Notes under the pieces: model-generated
The model's input: only the letters and a program-made list of their open reading frames with translations
Told to the model about the DNA's origin: nothing
Databases searched by the model: none
Source of the DNA: an uncultured Collinsella sp.
GTDB lineage: Bacteria > Actinomycetota > Coriobacteriia > Coriobacteriales > Coriobacteriaceae
Direction of reading: 5' to 3'
Assembly (NCBI GenBank): GCA_900765115.1
Contig: CAAFQK010000026.1
Span: 1-64,000 of the forward strand
Length of the DNA: 64,000 bases
Part shown: piece by piece, positions 1-8,852 of the stretch
Layout of the letters: the number at the start of each line of letters is the position of its first letter
Position numbering within the stretch: position 1 is the stretch's first letter
Made by a program: the position numbers and the translations under genes

Positions 1-1
1 C

Positions 2-103
2 GTGCACTGGTACAACAACTTCAGGATCCACTCGACGCTGGGCTACATGTCTCCGGTCGAGTTCAGGGAGGCGGGGCTGTCCCTCCCGGAATCGTCCAAA
101 TAG
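2..103 (+). mobile_element. IS3-family transposase, C-terminal end (cut by window edge)
   Basis: An open frame enters at the left edge and ends at the TAG at 101-103. The 33 visible residues contain WYNNFRIHSTLGYMSPVEF, the C-terminal signature of IS3/IS150-type (OrfB, rve integrase-core) transposases, where tyrosine, asparagine, arginine and histidine precede the L-G-Y-x-x-P turn. The DDE catalytic core would lie outside the window. No right terminal inverted repeat of the IS could be identified downstream, so the boundary of the element is unknown. Confidence 0.8.
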
Positions 104-468
104 GTGTTGCCAATCCAGTATCGCGAGGAGAGGGGCTATGCGGCATAGCGCCGGGGCATGGTCCGGAAAAACGTCCGAGGTCCCCTGCATCCCATTCCAG
201 ACAAGAATTCCGGGACACACTTTCCGCAAACAAAGAAGGCTACATAACGTGGCCTTCAACTTATATATGTTCGGCGATACACCCAAGACAAGCCACGCCC
301 CAACATCAGGGCGTCTGTCCAGGCGGAGGCATATAAGGTTCATCGCGAGTTCCGCACGCAAAGAAGGCCACTTAATGTGGCCTTCGTCTTGCGCAGGACT
401 GTCCGAGCAGGGAACCTTATATGCCTCCGCCCGGACAGACGTTTCAGTTATGAACTCGCAGCTAGTCG
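104..468. repeat. Gene-free gap with a 28-bp inverted repeat and a duplicated hairpin
   Basis: No convincing gene lies between the transposase and the sulfatase. Arms 313-340 and 413-440 are inverted repeats matching at 27 of 28 positions. Between them a perfect stem GAAGGCCAC/GTGGCCTTC (364-372 and 377-385) sits in a 36-base unit (350-385), and a diverged copy of that unit, 31 of 36 identical, occurs at 222-257. Read on the minus strand the 364-385 hairpin is followed by TTT and may end transcription of the sulfatase gene. The whole 313-440 block could fold as one long hairpin. Confidence 0.7.
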
Positions 469-2769
469 CTACTTGATCTTGGTCGTGCCCGGCGCCAGGT
501 TGGGGTCGGTCTCGTTGGCCTCGGTCTGGAAGTGCTCGGTGTAGACGTTCTTGCCGTCGCGGAACATCTCGTAGTACTGCATCTTGGCGTAATCCTCGCG
601 CGCCTTGGTGGCGGCTGCTGCGGCGGCGTCGTCACCGGTGACGTTGGAGGAGAGCGCCCAGCGCAGGCTGGCGTCCTCGTAGCCCACGGAGTTGATGGCG
701 GGCAGCGACTCGCGCAGCGTCATGTGCGCTTTCTGGTAGTCGGAAAGCGGGGCGCCGATCAGCTGCATAAGCTGCGTGGACAGGTAGTTGGTGGACAGGT
801 CGTCGACCTCGCTCGTCTGGTCGCAGCCGGCGACGTCGTAGTTAGCCCAGATGATGTAGTCGGTCTGCCACAGGCGCTCTTGATGCGTAGCGTCGTCCTC
901 GCCGGTAAACCACTTGTCATTGAACTTGGACGGGAAGAACGGCTGGTGGTCGCCCCAGAACACCACGACTACCTTGCGGTCGAGCTTGCTCAAGGCGTTG
1001 AGGAAGTAGCGCAGCGCCTGGTCGGACTGCTCGATGCACGAGACGTACTCGTCGACATCGGAGAGCGTGCCGTCCTCGACGGTCTTGGCGTCCAGATCGG
1101 TCGTGTCGATGTTCAGGTGCATCTGCTTGTCGACCGGCAGCAGGCCCGTGTCGTAGCCCGAGTGGTTCTGCATGGTCACGTCGAAGATAAACTGCGGATC
1201 GGCGTTCTGATCGAGCAGCTCAAGAATCTTGTCATAGGTAGCCTGGTCGGTCACCATGCCGCGCAGGGTATCGGCACCCTGGAAATCGTTGATGGACAGG
1301 AACTGGTCAAAGCCAAAGTCCTTGTAGACGTTCTCGCGGTTCCAGTTGGTTGCGTGGTTGGGGTGCATGGCCGTGGTGGAATATCCGAGCGACTTGAACT
1401 GCTCTGCCAGGTTCCCGGTCGTTTCCATGTTGTAGATGGTGTAGGGGTACACGCCCGAGCCCAGGTTGGCCATAGAGTTGCCGGTCATAAACTCAAACTC
1501 GGTATTGGCGGTACCGCCGCCGTAGGCGCTCACGTAGAGCTTGCCGCGGCTGAGGCAGTTTGACAGGTTCTTAAAGTACTGCGGGCCCTCGTAGCCGGCG
1601 CGCATGTTCTGGTAGATCGACAGATCCGAGAACGTCTCGTTCATGATGGCGATGACCGTGGGCTTCTCGCTGTCGAACTGCTCCTCGGCGGCGGCGCGCT
1701 CGTCGCTCTTGGCCGCGTCGGACTTGTCGTAGGCCTTGGCGTACTTCTTGAGCGTGGCCTTGGCATCGTCGACGGAGTAGTCGGCGGGTTTGGGCGGCTT
1801 GATGGACTGCGCCGCGCTAATGAAAGCGGGCAGGTAGCCCTCGCGCCAGTAGCTCTCGAGCGGGCGCCAGGTGTAGACGGTGATGCCGAGGGTGTTGTAG
1901 TAGTCGATGAGCGTGACGTGCGCGGTCACGCCGCCCAGGCACAGCACGGCGACGAGCAGGTTGGTGAGCAGCATGCGCTTGGCGTTGGCGGCGCCCTTCT
2001 GACGGTGCGGTGCCACCAGGCCGGCGTACTCGCACAGCAGCATGGCGATGGAGGTAAAGCCCATGGACAGCACGCAGAACAGTGAGATCGAGAAGGTGTA
2101 GCCGGTGCCGGCGACCGCGGCGGCGGTGGAGATGGCCGAAAGGTCGCCCGGCTGGATGGGCATGGATTTAAACGTGATGACGAAGAACTCGGCAATGCCC
2201 AGGACAAAGAGGGCAAAGGCCAGGACCGCGGGAGCTGCGCCGTGGCGCTGGAACAGGAAGAACAGGCCGACCATGAGCGTGGTGATGATGGCCCACTCGA
2301 GCAGGATGCACAGGGGGTAGACCCAGGTAAAGTCGTGGTTGGACGATACCTCCATGCCTAGCAGCGCAAAGACGCCGGCGAGCAACAGGCACAGGACGGC
2401 GGCGACGAGCGGTTTGCCCACAAAGGCGCCGCGCAGGCGGGCGAGCTTGCCGGTGGGGGCGGGGGCGTCGGGCCCGGCGAACGCAAAGACGCGCGGGGCG
2501 ATGCGGTCGCGGGCGATGCTGGCCCAAGCGCAGCCGGTGAGGATGGCGTTGGTCAGGATGAGCATCACGAAGGCGAGCGGCTCGTTCTGCGCGACGAGGC
2601 CAATAGCGCCCCAGACGGTCAAAAAGAGCTGGAACAGGCCAAAGGCGACGCTCCAGGCGAAGGCGCCCTTGGTGACGGTGCCCGACTGAGCGCGAATGGC
2701 CTTGGCCTCGCGCAAAACAAGGTAGACGGTCGCCGCAAGACCGACGAGCGAGATGGCGGCAGCGAACAT
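469..2769 (-). CDS. LTA synthase family membrane sulfatase
   Basis: Predicted alkaline-phosphatase/sulfatase superfamily enzyme of the lipoteichoic acid synthase (LtaS) type. Such enzymes transfer glycerol-phosphate or similar head groups onto polymer or lipid acceptors outside the membrane. The N-terminal half (about residues 1-330) holds several hydrophobic segments. The extracytoplasmic catalytic half contains VIAIMNETFSDL, where the metal-binding/nucleophile region is expected, then HPNHATNWNR, QNHSGYD and FWGDHQPF, all typical of the sulfatase fold. The chosen ATG (2767-2769) has GAGGAG 7 bases upstream. A GTG five codons earlier overlaps that ribosome site and is less likely. Length, about 766 residues, is slightly above usual LtaS. 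The exact polymer made cannot be told from sequence. Confidence 0.85.
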   Translation of the reverse strand: MFAAAISLVGLAATVYLVLREAKAIRAQSGTVTKGAFAWSVAFGLFQLFLTVWGAIGLVAQNEPLAFVMLILTNAILTGCAWASIARDRIAPRVFAFAGPDAPAPTGKLARLRGAFVGKPLVAAVLCLLLAGVFALLGMEVSSNHDFTWVYPLCILLEWAIITTLMVGLFFLFQRHGAAPAVLAFALFVLGIAEFFVITFKSMPIQPGDLSAISTAAAVAGTGYTFSISLFCVLSMGFTSIAMLLCEYAGLVAPHRQKGAANAKRMLLTNLLVAVLCLGGVTAHVTLIDYYNTLGITVYTWRPLESYWREGYLPAFISAAQSIKPPKPADYSVDDAKATLKKYAKAYDKSDAAKSDERAAAEEQFDSEKPTVIAIMNETFSDLSIYQNMRAGYEGPQYFKNLSNCLSRGKLYVSAYGGGTANTEFEFMTGNSMANLGSGVYPYTIYNMETTGNLAEQFKSLGYSTTAMHPNHATNWNRENVYKDFGFDQFLSINDFQGADTLRGMVTDQATYDKILELLDQNADPQFIFDVTMQNHSGYDTGLLPVDKQMHLNIDTTDLDAKTVEDGTLSDVDEYVSCIEQSDQALRYFLNALSKLDRKVVVVFWGDHQPFFPSKFNDKWFTGEDDATHQERLWQTDYIIWANYDVAGCDQTSEVDDLSTNYLSTQLMQLIGAPLSDYQKAHMTLRESLPAINSVGYEDASLRWALSSNVTGDDAAAAAATKAREDYAKMQYYEMFRDGKNVYTEHFQTEANETDPNLAPGTTKIK

Positions 2770-2983
2770 GCTGAGACTCCTCACAAACTTAAAACCTACG
2801 AAAGCGGGGGTTTACCCGATTGTTACCTAAATATGCACTGCATTTGCGGGCTGCGCACAACAACCAGCCATATTAACGCGCATGTGCGGCGGTGTGGCGC
2901 AATGTAGTGGCGACCTGCGCGATAATGGACGGGAATTACACGGAAACGTAAAGGCTTCTTAAAGAATTGGCGAGGATAGAGCT

Positions 2984-3859
2984 ATGGGCGAGCAGGTTTG
3001 TATGACGGGTGCCGAGTACTGCGGCGGAGCTAAGGGCGTGGATGCGAACGGTTATCCGGTCGAGACTACGGGCAATGCGGTGCTGGACATCTTGGAGCAT
3101 CGCTCGTCCACGCGTGCCTTTGCGCGTGATGACGACGACCGTCCCGTGGCGGTGACTGACGAGCAGCGCGCAGCGATTTTGCATGCAGCGAGTCGCGCGC
3201 CGTCGGCGGGCGCCATGATGATGTATTCCATCGTGAGTATCCGCGAGCAGGCTACGCTGGACCGCCTGGCTGACCTGTGCGACCACCAGCCCATGATTGC
3301 CAAGGCGCCCTGGGCACTCATATTTGTGGTCGATTATGCCAAGTGGATCGATCTGTTTGAGCACGTGGGCTGCTTTGAGCCCGAGTTTGTCGAGCGTACG
3401 GGCAAGTCGCCCCGCCGCGCGCCGGGTTTGGGCGACTTTGCCATCGCGGCCCAGGACGCCGTGATCGCCGCGCAAAACGCCGTGGTTGCCGCCGAGGCCC
3501 TGGGGCTGGGAAGCTGCTACATTGGCGACATCGTGGAGAACGCCGAGGAAGTTGCCGAGCTGCTCGATCTGCCGCCCTATACCATGCCGCTGTCGATGCT
3601 CATCATCGGCACGCCCCGTAAGGAGCGTCCGGCCATTGCGCACCCCGTGGTGAACCTGGTGCACGAGGAGCGCTACTGCCGCGCGGATGCCGCGACCATG
3701 GACGCGCAGGTGGCCGAGATGGACGCAATGTTCCGTCCGCATGCCCGCGAGGTGGGGGAGCGCGTCGTGGACATCTATACCCGCAAGCACACGAGTCCCT
3801 TTATGGCCGAGATGAGCCGATCCATGGAATGGTGGTTCAAAAACTGGCTTGGAAAATGA
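2984..3859 (+). CDS. Nitroreductase family protein
   Basis: FMN-dependent NAD(P)H oxidoreductase of the nitroreductase fold, 291 residues. The N-terminal LEHRSSTRAF segment is the usual flavin-phosphate-binding region, SRAPSAGAMMMYSI is the second flavin loop, and AAEALGLGSCYIGDI is the conserved late segment. After about residue 210 there is an extra C-terminal tail with two predicted helices, seen in some anaerobe paralogues. Start ATG has GAGGA 7 bases upstream. It stands alone: the next gene is separated by a palindromic hairpin. The physiological substrate (nitro-compound, quinone or other) is not predictable. Confidence 0.88.
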   Translation: MGEQVCMTGAEYCGGAKGVDANGYPVETTGNAVLDILEHRSSTRAFARDDDDRPVAVTDEQRAAILHAASRAPSAGAMMMYSIVSIREQATLDRLADLCDHQPMIAKAPWALIFVVDYAKWIDLFEHVGCFEPEFVERTGKSPRRAPGLGDFAIAAQDAVIAAQNAVVAAEALGLGSCYIGDIVENAEEVAELLDLPPYTMPLSMLIIGTPRKERPAIAHPVVNLVHEERYCRADAATMDAQVAEMDAMFRPHAREVGERVVDIYTRKHTSPFMAEMSRSMEWWFKNWLGK

Positions 3860-3861
3860 CG

Positions 3862-3894
3862 AATGTGACAAAGGGGCAGTCCCTTTGTCACATT
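3862..3894. repeat. Palindrome of the AATGTGACAAAGGG family
   Basis: Arms 3862-3875 and 3881-3894 are perfect inverted repeats of 14 bases. It follows the nitroreductase stop codon and could end transcription in either direction. Related copies lie at 18148-18178 and 38763-38795, and split halves occur at 40240 and 48913. Confidence 0.9.
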
Positions 3895-4018
3895 TCATAT
3901 CGCAGCGGTGGCCTAAAGGCCGTATAAATGTTTATTTAGCTGGGAAAACAGTGCCATTCAAACATGGGCCGATTACCTATAATTCCTTCGAACATTAAAG
4001 TTGGGAGGAAACCGGCTT

Positions 4019-6046
4019 ATGGAACAAAAGGCCAAGGAGGCAGCCTCGCACGCTGCGATTCCTGTGAGCATCTCGGCGATGCTCGTCACGCTGGGCGTGG
4101 TGTACGGCGATATCGGCACCAGCCCTATGTATGTAACCAAGGCGCTCGTTGCCGGCAACGGCGGCATCGGAAGCGTGACGGAGGAGTTCGTGCTTGGCGC
4201 GCTCTCCCTTGTCGTGTGGACGGTCACGCTGCTGACCACCATCAAGTATGTGCTCATCTCGCTGCGCGCCGATAACCATGGTGAGGGCGGCATCTTTGCC
4301 CTGTACAGCCTGGTCAAGCGTTGCGGCAAGTGGCTCATCATCCCCGCCATGCTGGGCGGCGCCGCATTGCTCGCTGACGGCATCCTGACGCCCGCCGTTA
4401 CCGTTACCACGGCCATTGAGGGCCTGCGCACCATCCCGGCGGTCCATGCCGTGCTGGGCGATGACCAGGGCCGCGTCGTCGCCATTACGCTCGCCATCAT
4501 CATCGCGCTCTTTTTGGTGCAACGCATCGGTACGGCCAAGATCGGTCACGCCTTTGGCCCCATCATGACGCTGTGGTTCCTGTTCCTGGGCGGCACGGGT
4601 CTGTTTTTTGTCTTCCAGCACCCCGCCGTGCTGCTGTGCCTCAACCCGGTGCGCGGCATCGCTTTTTTGCTGAGCCCCAACAACCACGCGGGTATCATGA
4701 TTCTGGGCAGCTGCTTCCTCGCCACCACCGGTGCCGAGGCGCTCTACTCCGACATGGGCCACGTCGGCCGCGGCAACATCTACGCCACCTGGCCGTTCGT
4801 TAAGTGCTGCCTGTTGCTTTCCTATATGGGCCAGGGCGCTTGGCTTATGAACAACGCTGCCAACCCCGAGCTCATGGGCATTGCCGACCTCAACCCGTTC
4901 TACCAGATGCTCGCCCCGGGCCTGCGCCCGTTTGCCGTAGGCCTTTCCACCGTTGCGGCCATCATCGCCTCGCAGGCGCTCATCACCGGCGCATTCTCGC
5001 TGGTGTCCGAGGCCAGCCGTCTGGACCTTATGCCGCACATGCAGGTCTTCTACCCTGCCGAGACCAAGGGCCAGCTCTACATCCCCATGGTCAACAACGT
5101 CATGCTCGTGGGCTGCGTCATCGTGGTGCTGCTGTTCCAGAACTCGGCGCATATGGAAGCCGCCTACGGCCTTGCCATTACGCTGACTATGATGTGCACC
5201 ACGCTGCTGCTCTTCTTCTACCTGCACGAGGAGCGCAAGCTCAAGGTTGCTCCGTGGATCTTCGCGGCCTTCTTCCTTTTGCTCGAAGGCTTCTTCTTCG
5301 TGAGCTCGCTCACCAAGTTCTTCCACGGCGGCTACTTCACCATCCTCATGGCTGCACTCATCATGGGCATTATGGTGTGCTGGTACAACGGCACGGCGGT
5401 CGAGCAGCGCCAGTTTACGCTGCTGCCGCTGCGCAGCTACCTGCCGCAGCTCAAGCGCCTGCGCGACGACGACCGTTACGAGCGCATGAGCGACAACGTC
5501 GTGTACCTGACCAAGGACACCCATACCGATTACATTGACCGTGATATCGTCTACTCGATCTTGGACAAGCATCCCAAGCGCGCTCGTGCCTGGTGGTTCG
5601 TGAATGTCGAGACCATGGATGAGCCGCATACCTTTGCCTATTCGGTCGAGACGTTCGGCACCGACTACGTGTTCCGCGTGCATCTGTACCTGGGCTACAA
5701 GATCAACCAGCGCGTTAATGCCTATCTGCGTCAGGTCGTTCAGGACCTGGCTGCCACCGGCGAGCTGCCGCCGCAGACGCATGACTACTCGGTCTACAAG
5801 GATCCGGGTAACATCGGCACGTTCAAGTTCGTCCTGATCCGTAAGCTTCTGGCGCCCGAAAGCGATGTAGAGCCCAGCGAGCGTACGGCCATCACGCTCA
5901 AGTACATCATCCGCCGCGCCGCCGGCACGCCCGCGCGTTGGTACGGCCTGGAGAACTCCAACGTGAGCTTTGAGTACGTGCCGCTGTTCACCAAGTTCAA
6001 GGCCGTGAACAAGATGCAGCGCCTGGCTCCCAACGAGCGGCCGTAG
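4019..6046 (+). CDS. kup: KUP-family potassium transporter
   Basis: K+ uptake permease (KUP/HAK/KT), a proton-coupled potassium importer. The signature GVVYGDIGTSPMYV lies at residues 26-39 in the first membrane segment. About twelve hydrophobic segments follow up to residue 430, with NNHAGIM and GAEALYSDMGH in the expected order. A cytosolic C-terminal domain of about 220 residues completes a protein of 675 residues, a normal KUP length. The ATG at 4019 follows GGGAGGAAA; the TTG at 4001 is upstream of that ribosome site and is rejected. A TATAAT at 3978-3983 may be the -10 box, but no good -35 is visible. The gene is followed within 400 bases by a KdpD/KdpE-like two-component pair. Confidence 0.95.
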   Translation: MEQKAKEAASHAAIPVSISAMLVTLGVVYGDIGTSPMYVTKALVAGNGGIGSVTEEFVLGALSLVVWTVTLLTTIKYVLISLRADNHGEGGIFALYSLVKRCGKWLIIPAMLGGAALLADGILTPAVTVTTAIEGLRTIPAVHAVLGDDQGRVVAITLAIIIALFLVQRIGTAKIGHAFGPIMTLWFLFLGGTGLFFVFQHPAVLLCLNPVRGIAFLLSPNNHAGIMILGSCFLATTGAEALYSDMGHVGRGNIYATWPFVKCCLLLSYMGQGAWLMNNAANPELMGIADLNPFYQMLAPGLRPFAVGLSTVAAIIASQALITGAFSLVSEASRLDLMPHMQVFYPAETKGQLYIPMVNNVMLVGCVIVVLLFQNSAHMEAAYGLAITLTMMCTTLLLFFYLHEERKLKVAPWIFAAFFLLLEGFFFVSSLTKFFHGGYFTILMAALIMGIMVCWYNGTAVEQRQFTLLPLRSYLPQLKRLRDDDRYERMSDNVVYLTKDTHTDYIDRDIVYSILDKHPKRARAWWFVNVETMDEPHTFAYSVETFGTDYVFRVHLYLGYKINQRVNAYLRQVVQDLAATGELPPQTHDYSVYKDPGNIGTFKFVLIRKLLAPESDVEPSERTAITLKYIIRRAAGTPARWYGLENSNVSFEYVPLFTKFKAVNKMQRLAPNERP

Positions 6047-6107
6047 GCGCCGACAGGCTGCATGGAGTTGGTTTTCGATGGACAAGATTGAGGTCGGGGA
6101 GGCAAAC

Positions 6108-6302
6108 ATGGATACGAAGACGCTCGATGGCCGCGAGGCAGTGGTCGAAATGGTGCGTGAGGCGCGTGTCGACGCCGCCGAAGATCGGTTCTTTACGAAT
6201 CGCGCCAACATGGACATGGCCGACCGCGTGATTTCGATCGTGGCACTGGTATTTGGAGCGGTGTGCGTGTGCGCACTGCTCGCGCACGTGCTGTTTGTCT
6301 AA
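6108..6302 (+). CDS. Small single-span membrane protein, unknown function
   Basis: A 64-residue protein with a charged N-terminal half and one hydrophobic segment near the C-terminus (VISIVALVFGAVCVCALLAH). The ATG at 6108 is preceded by GGGGAGG with good spacing. An in-frame ATG at 6078 would add ten residues but has a weaker site. It lies between kup and the KdpD-like kinase and ends just before a hairpin. I do not recognise the family. It is not an obvious KdpF. A small regulatory subunit of Kup is possible but only a guess from position. Confidence 0.6.
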   Translation: MDTKTLDGREAVVEMVREARVDAAEDRFFTNRANMDMADRVISIVALVFGAVCVCALLAHVLFV

Positions 6303-6347
6303 CGACCGCAGGTTGCAAAGGCTATACACTTGAAACCACCACAAGGG

Positions 6348-6392
6348 AAACCACCACAAAGGTGCCTGTCCCTTTGTGGTGGTTTTTGTTTT
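6348..6392 (+). terminator. Hairpin terminator with T-rich tail
   Basis: Arms 6348-6362 and 6371-6385 pair over 15 bases (AAACCACCACAAAGG and its complement) and are followed by TTGTTTTTT. A second, slightly diverged copy of the left arm lies immediately upstream (6333-6347), so two left arms compete for one right arm. It separates kup and the small gene from the kinase/regulator pair. Confidence 0.75.
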
Positions 6393-6414
6393 TTGAGAAA
6401 GGGGCGGGGCGCTG

Positions 6415-8040
6415 ATGGACGTCCGTGCGGACGGCGATATTGCCGATAGCTTTTGGTGGCGGCGCACAACGCTGACGCGTCGCAGCCCTCTGTATGACGC
6501 CTGCGTATCGGTGGGGCTGCTGGTCGCGGCGACGATTGTGGGCGCGCTGCTCGACCATCCGGGTCTCGCGCCGAGCATCATGATCGTCTATGTGTTCGCC
6601 GTTCAGCTGTGCGCATTCTTTACTTGGAGTCGCCTGTATTGCTTGCTGAGCTCGGCTGCCGCTGTGGCGCTCTACAACTTCTTGTTTGTCGATCCGCGCT
6701 ACTCGCTGTCGCTTATCGACCGCGTTTATCCCGGCATGTTCTTCATCATGTTCGTGGTCTCGCTTGTGTCGAGCTCGATTGCGTTGGCCCTGCGCCGCGC
6801 CTTGGCACAGGCTGCCGCCAGCGACCGCCGCACGCATATGGTGCTCGAGACCAACCGCATGCTGCAGCGGTGCGCCGATCAGCAGCAGATTGTCCATGCC
6901 ATGGCAACGCAGCTGGCGCGTCTTTCGGGCTGTCCGGTCGTGTGGTACAGCGCCGACGCCGAGGGCGATGACCTGCTGCCGCGTGCGACATACACGGCCG
7001 TGGGCGATGCCGCGCCGGTGCATGAACTGGCGCCGCAGATGCCGCCGCGGCTCTCGGCGTCCGCCTATGTGGGAACGCCGCTCGACGCCACGTTTGGCGG
7101 CTCGGCGTTTTATGGCATCTACCTGACGGTTCGCACGGGCGACGGCTTCGTGCGCTCGGGCGACCCCGCCTCGGTGGTGGGCGTGCTGGCTATCGTTGCC
7201 GAGCCCGACGTGCTGACGCATGAGGAGCGGACACTTGCCGATGCCATCGTGAGCGAAGGCGAGCTGGCGCTCGACCGCGCCCGCGCCATGGAGGCCCGCG
7301 AGGAAGCGGCGGTGCTCGCCAAAAACGAACAGCTGCGCGCCAACCTGCTGCGCTCCATCTCGCATGATCTGCGCACGCCGCTTACCGGTATTTCGGGTAA
7401 TGCCGACGTGCTGCTCGATCAGGGCTCGACCGGCACCGCCGTGCTCGATGCCCAGACGCGCCACGGCCTGCTTCTATCCATTCGCTCGGATGCGCTGTGG
7501 CTCAACGCCACCGTCGAGAATCTGCTCGCCATCACCAAGCTCGAGGGTGGCGGTATGCGCCTGTCGACCACGCTCGAGCTCATGGACGATATCGTCGAGG
7601 AGGCGCTGCGCCACGTAAGTCCGGCCGTGCGCGAGCACGACCTTAAGGTGGTGGCGTGCGATGAACCGGCGCTCGTTAACGTCGACGCGCGTCTGATGGT
7701 ACAGCTCGTGGTGAACCTGGTGAACAATGCCATCACCTATACGCCCGCGGGCTCGCATATCATGATTTCGATTAGCGTCGACGATGGACGCGTGGCGTGC
7801 TCGGTTGCCGATGACGGTCCGGGCATCGCTCCCGAGGATCGCGAGCGCATCTTTGAGTCGTTCTACACCGCCAACCACGGTTTGGCCGACAGCCACCGAA
7901 GCGTGGGCCTGGGGCTTTCGCTCTGCCGCTCCATTGCGCTGGCACATGGCGGTAGCATAGAGGTTACCGCGGCGGATCCGCACGGCTCGGTCTTTACGAT
8001 TGAGCTTCCCGCCGCCGATGTTTCGTTTGATAAGGAGTAG
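6415..8040 (+). CDS. KdpD-like sensor histidine kinase (DUF4118), N-terminally short
   Basis: Membrane sensor kinase of 541 residues. Residues about 25-130 form the four-helix DUF4118 membrane domain typical of KdpD. Residues 140-290 look GAF-like. The dimerisation/phosphoacceptor box SISHDLRTPLTG has His317, followed by an HATPase domain with NLVNNAITYTPAG (N box), DDGPGIAP (G1) and GLGLSLCRSI (G2). Full KdpD proteins carry an N-terminal KdpD plus universal-stress domain of about 380 residues, and this one lacks both. It stops 4 bases before the response regulator, so the two are surely co-transcribed. By family it should sense K+ status or turgor. Its neighbour is kup and no kdpFABC genes are in the window. 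Confidence 0.9.
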   Translation: MDVRADGDIADSFWWRRTTLTRRSPLYDACVSVGLLVAATIVGALLDHPGLAPSIMIVYVFAVQLCAFFTWSRLYCLLSSAAAVALYNFLFVDPRYSLSLIDRVYPGMFFIMFVVSLVSSSIALALRRALAQAAASDRRTHMVLETNRMLQRCADQQQIVHAMATQLARLSGCPVVWYSADAEGDDLLPRATYTAVGDAAPVHELAPQMPPRLSASAYVGTPLDATFGGSAFYGIYLTVRTGDGFVRSGDPASVVGVLAIVAEPDVLTHEERTLADAIVSEGELALDRARAMEAREEAAVLAKNEQLRANLLRSISHDLRTPLTGISGNADVLLDQGSTGTAVLDAQTRHGLLLSIRSDALWLNATVENLLAITKLEGGGMRLSTTLELMDDIVEEALRHVSPAVREHDLKVVACDEPALVNVDARLMVQLVVNLVNNAITYTPAGSHIMISISVDDGRVACSVADDGPGIAPEDRERIFESFYTANHGLADSHRSVGLGLSLCRSIALAHGGSIEVTAADPHGSVFTIELPAADVSFDKE

Positions 8041-8044
8041 CGCC

Positions 8045-8758
8045 GTGCCGAACTCTGCCGTAAAACCGCTCATCTTGGTCGTTGAGGACGATCCCGCTGT
8101 CCGCAACCTTATCGTTGCCGCGCTCGAGGCGCACGGCTTGCGCCATATGGCCGTGGAGACCGCCCATGCCGCTATTGCCGCCGCCTCGTCGCAGGCGCCG
8201 AGCATTGTGCTGCTCGATCTGGGCCTGCCCGATATGGACGGCGTCAAGGTGGTGGAGTCGGTGCGCGCATGGTCGGGCATGCCGATCATCGTGGTCTCGG
8301 CGCGCAGCGAGGATGCGGACAAAATCCGCGCGCTCGATGCCGGTGCCGACGACTACCTGACCAAGCCGTTTTCGGTCGAGGAGCTGCTCGCGCGTATTCG
8401 CACGACGCTCAGGCGCCTTTCGTATGCGCAAACGGGCGGTGTTGCCTCCGAGGGCTCGTTCGATACCGGTGAGCTGCATATCGATTTTGATGCCGGCATC
8501 GCCACGATGGATGGCGAGGAACTGCATCTGACGCCGATCGAGTATAAGCTCCTGTGCCTGTTGGCACACAACGCCGACAAGGTGCTGACGCACCAGTTTA
8601 TCCTGCACGAGATTTGGGGCACGGCAACTAAGAGCGACCTGGCGAGCCTGCGCGTCTTTATGGGCACGCTGCGCAAGAAGATTGAGTCCGACCCCGCGCA
8701 TCCGCGCTATATCCAGACACACGTGGGTATCGGTTACCGATTGGTCACCCAAGGCTAG
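8045..8758 (+). CDS. KdpE-like response regulator (OmpR class)
   Basis: Two-domain response regulator, 237 residues. The receiver domain has acidic pocket EDD (14-16), phosphoacceptor Asp58 in VLLDLGLPDMDG, and the switch Lys in DYLTKPFSVEELLARI. The C-terminal winged helix (about 130-235) contains LTPIEYKLLCLLA and YIQTHVGIGYRL, typical of KdpE. The GTG at 8045-8047 is chosen because AAGGAG (8032-8037) overlaps the end of the kinase gene at ideal spacing; a reading start inside the kinase gene at 8000 is not needed. It probably controls potassium uptake genes, perhaps including kup upstream, but no binding site could be identified. Confidence 0.92.
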   Translation: MPNSAVKPLILVVEDDPAVRNLIVAALEAHGLRHMAVETAHAAIAAASSQAPSIVLLDLGLPDMDGVKVVESVRAWSGMPIIVVSARSEDADKIRALDAGADDYLTKPFSVEELLARIRTTLRRLSYAQTGGVASEGSFDTGELHIDFDAGIATMDGEELHLTPIEYKLLCLLAHNADKVLTHQFILHEIWGTATKSDLASLRVFMGTLRKKIESDPAHPRYIQTHVGIGYRLVTQG

Positions 8759-8782
8759 ATCGCCGGCCACCATCCCAATATG

Positions 8783-8849
8783 AGTTGCGGTGAAATACGG
8801 TCTTAATTTGCCTCATTCCAGGCAAAACAGTCCGTATTCCACCGCAACT
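8783..8849. terminator. Bidirectional palindromic terminator between convergent genes
   Basis: Arms 8783-8800 and 8832-8849 match as an inverted repeat with one mismatch over 18 bases (AGTTGCGGTGAAATACGG). An inner stem TTTGCCT/AGGCAAA lies in the loop. It sits between the convergent kdpE-like and rlmKL genes, so it can serve both. Confidence 0.7.
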
Positions 8850-8852
8850 TTG

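Noticed and set aside
138..476. 112-codon open frame in the first gap
   Set aside because: It spans the inverted repeats and hairpins and has no family likeness.
3895..4018. c-di-AMP (ydaO) riboswitch upstream of kup
   Set aside because: The gap is about 120 bases and does not show the conserved ydaO core.
3995..6217. 740-codon open frame antisense to kup
   Set aside because: Long antisense frames arise from GC-rich third codon positions. Kup has clear family motifs on the other strand; the antisense product is His/Arg/Gly-rich with no motif.
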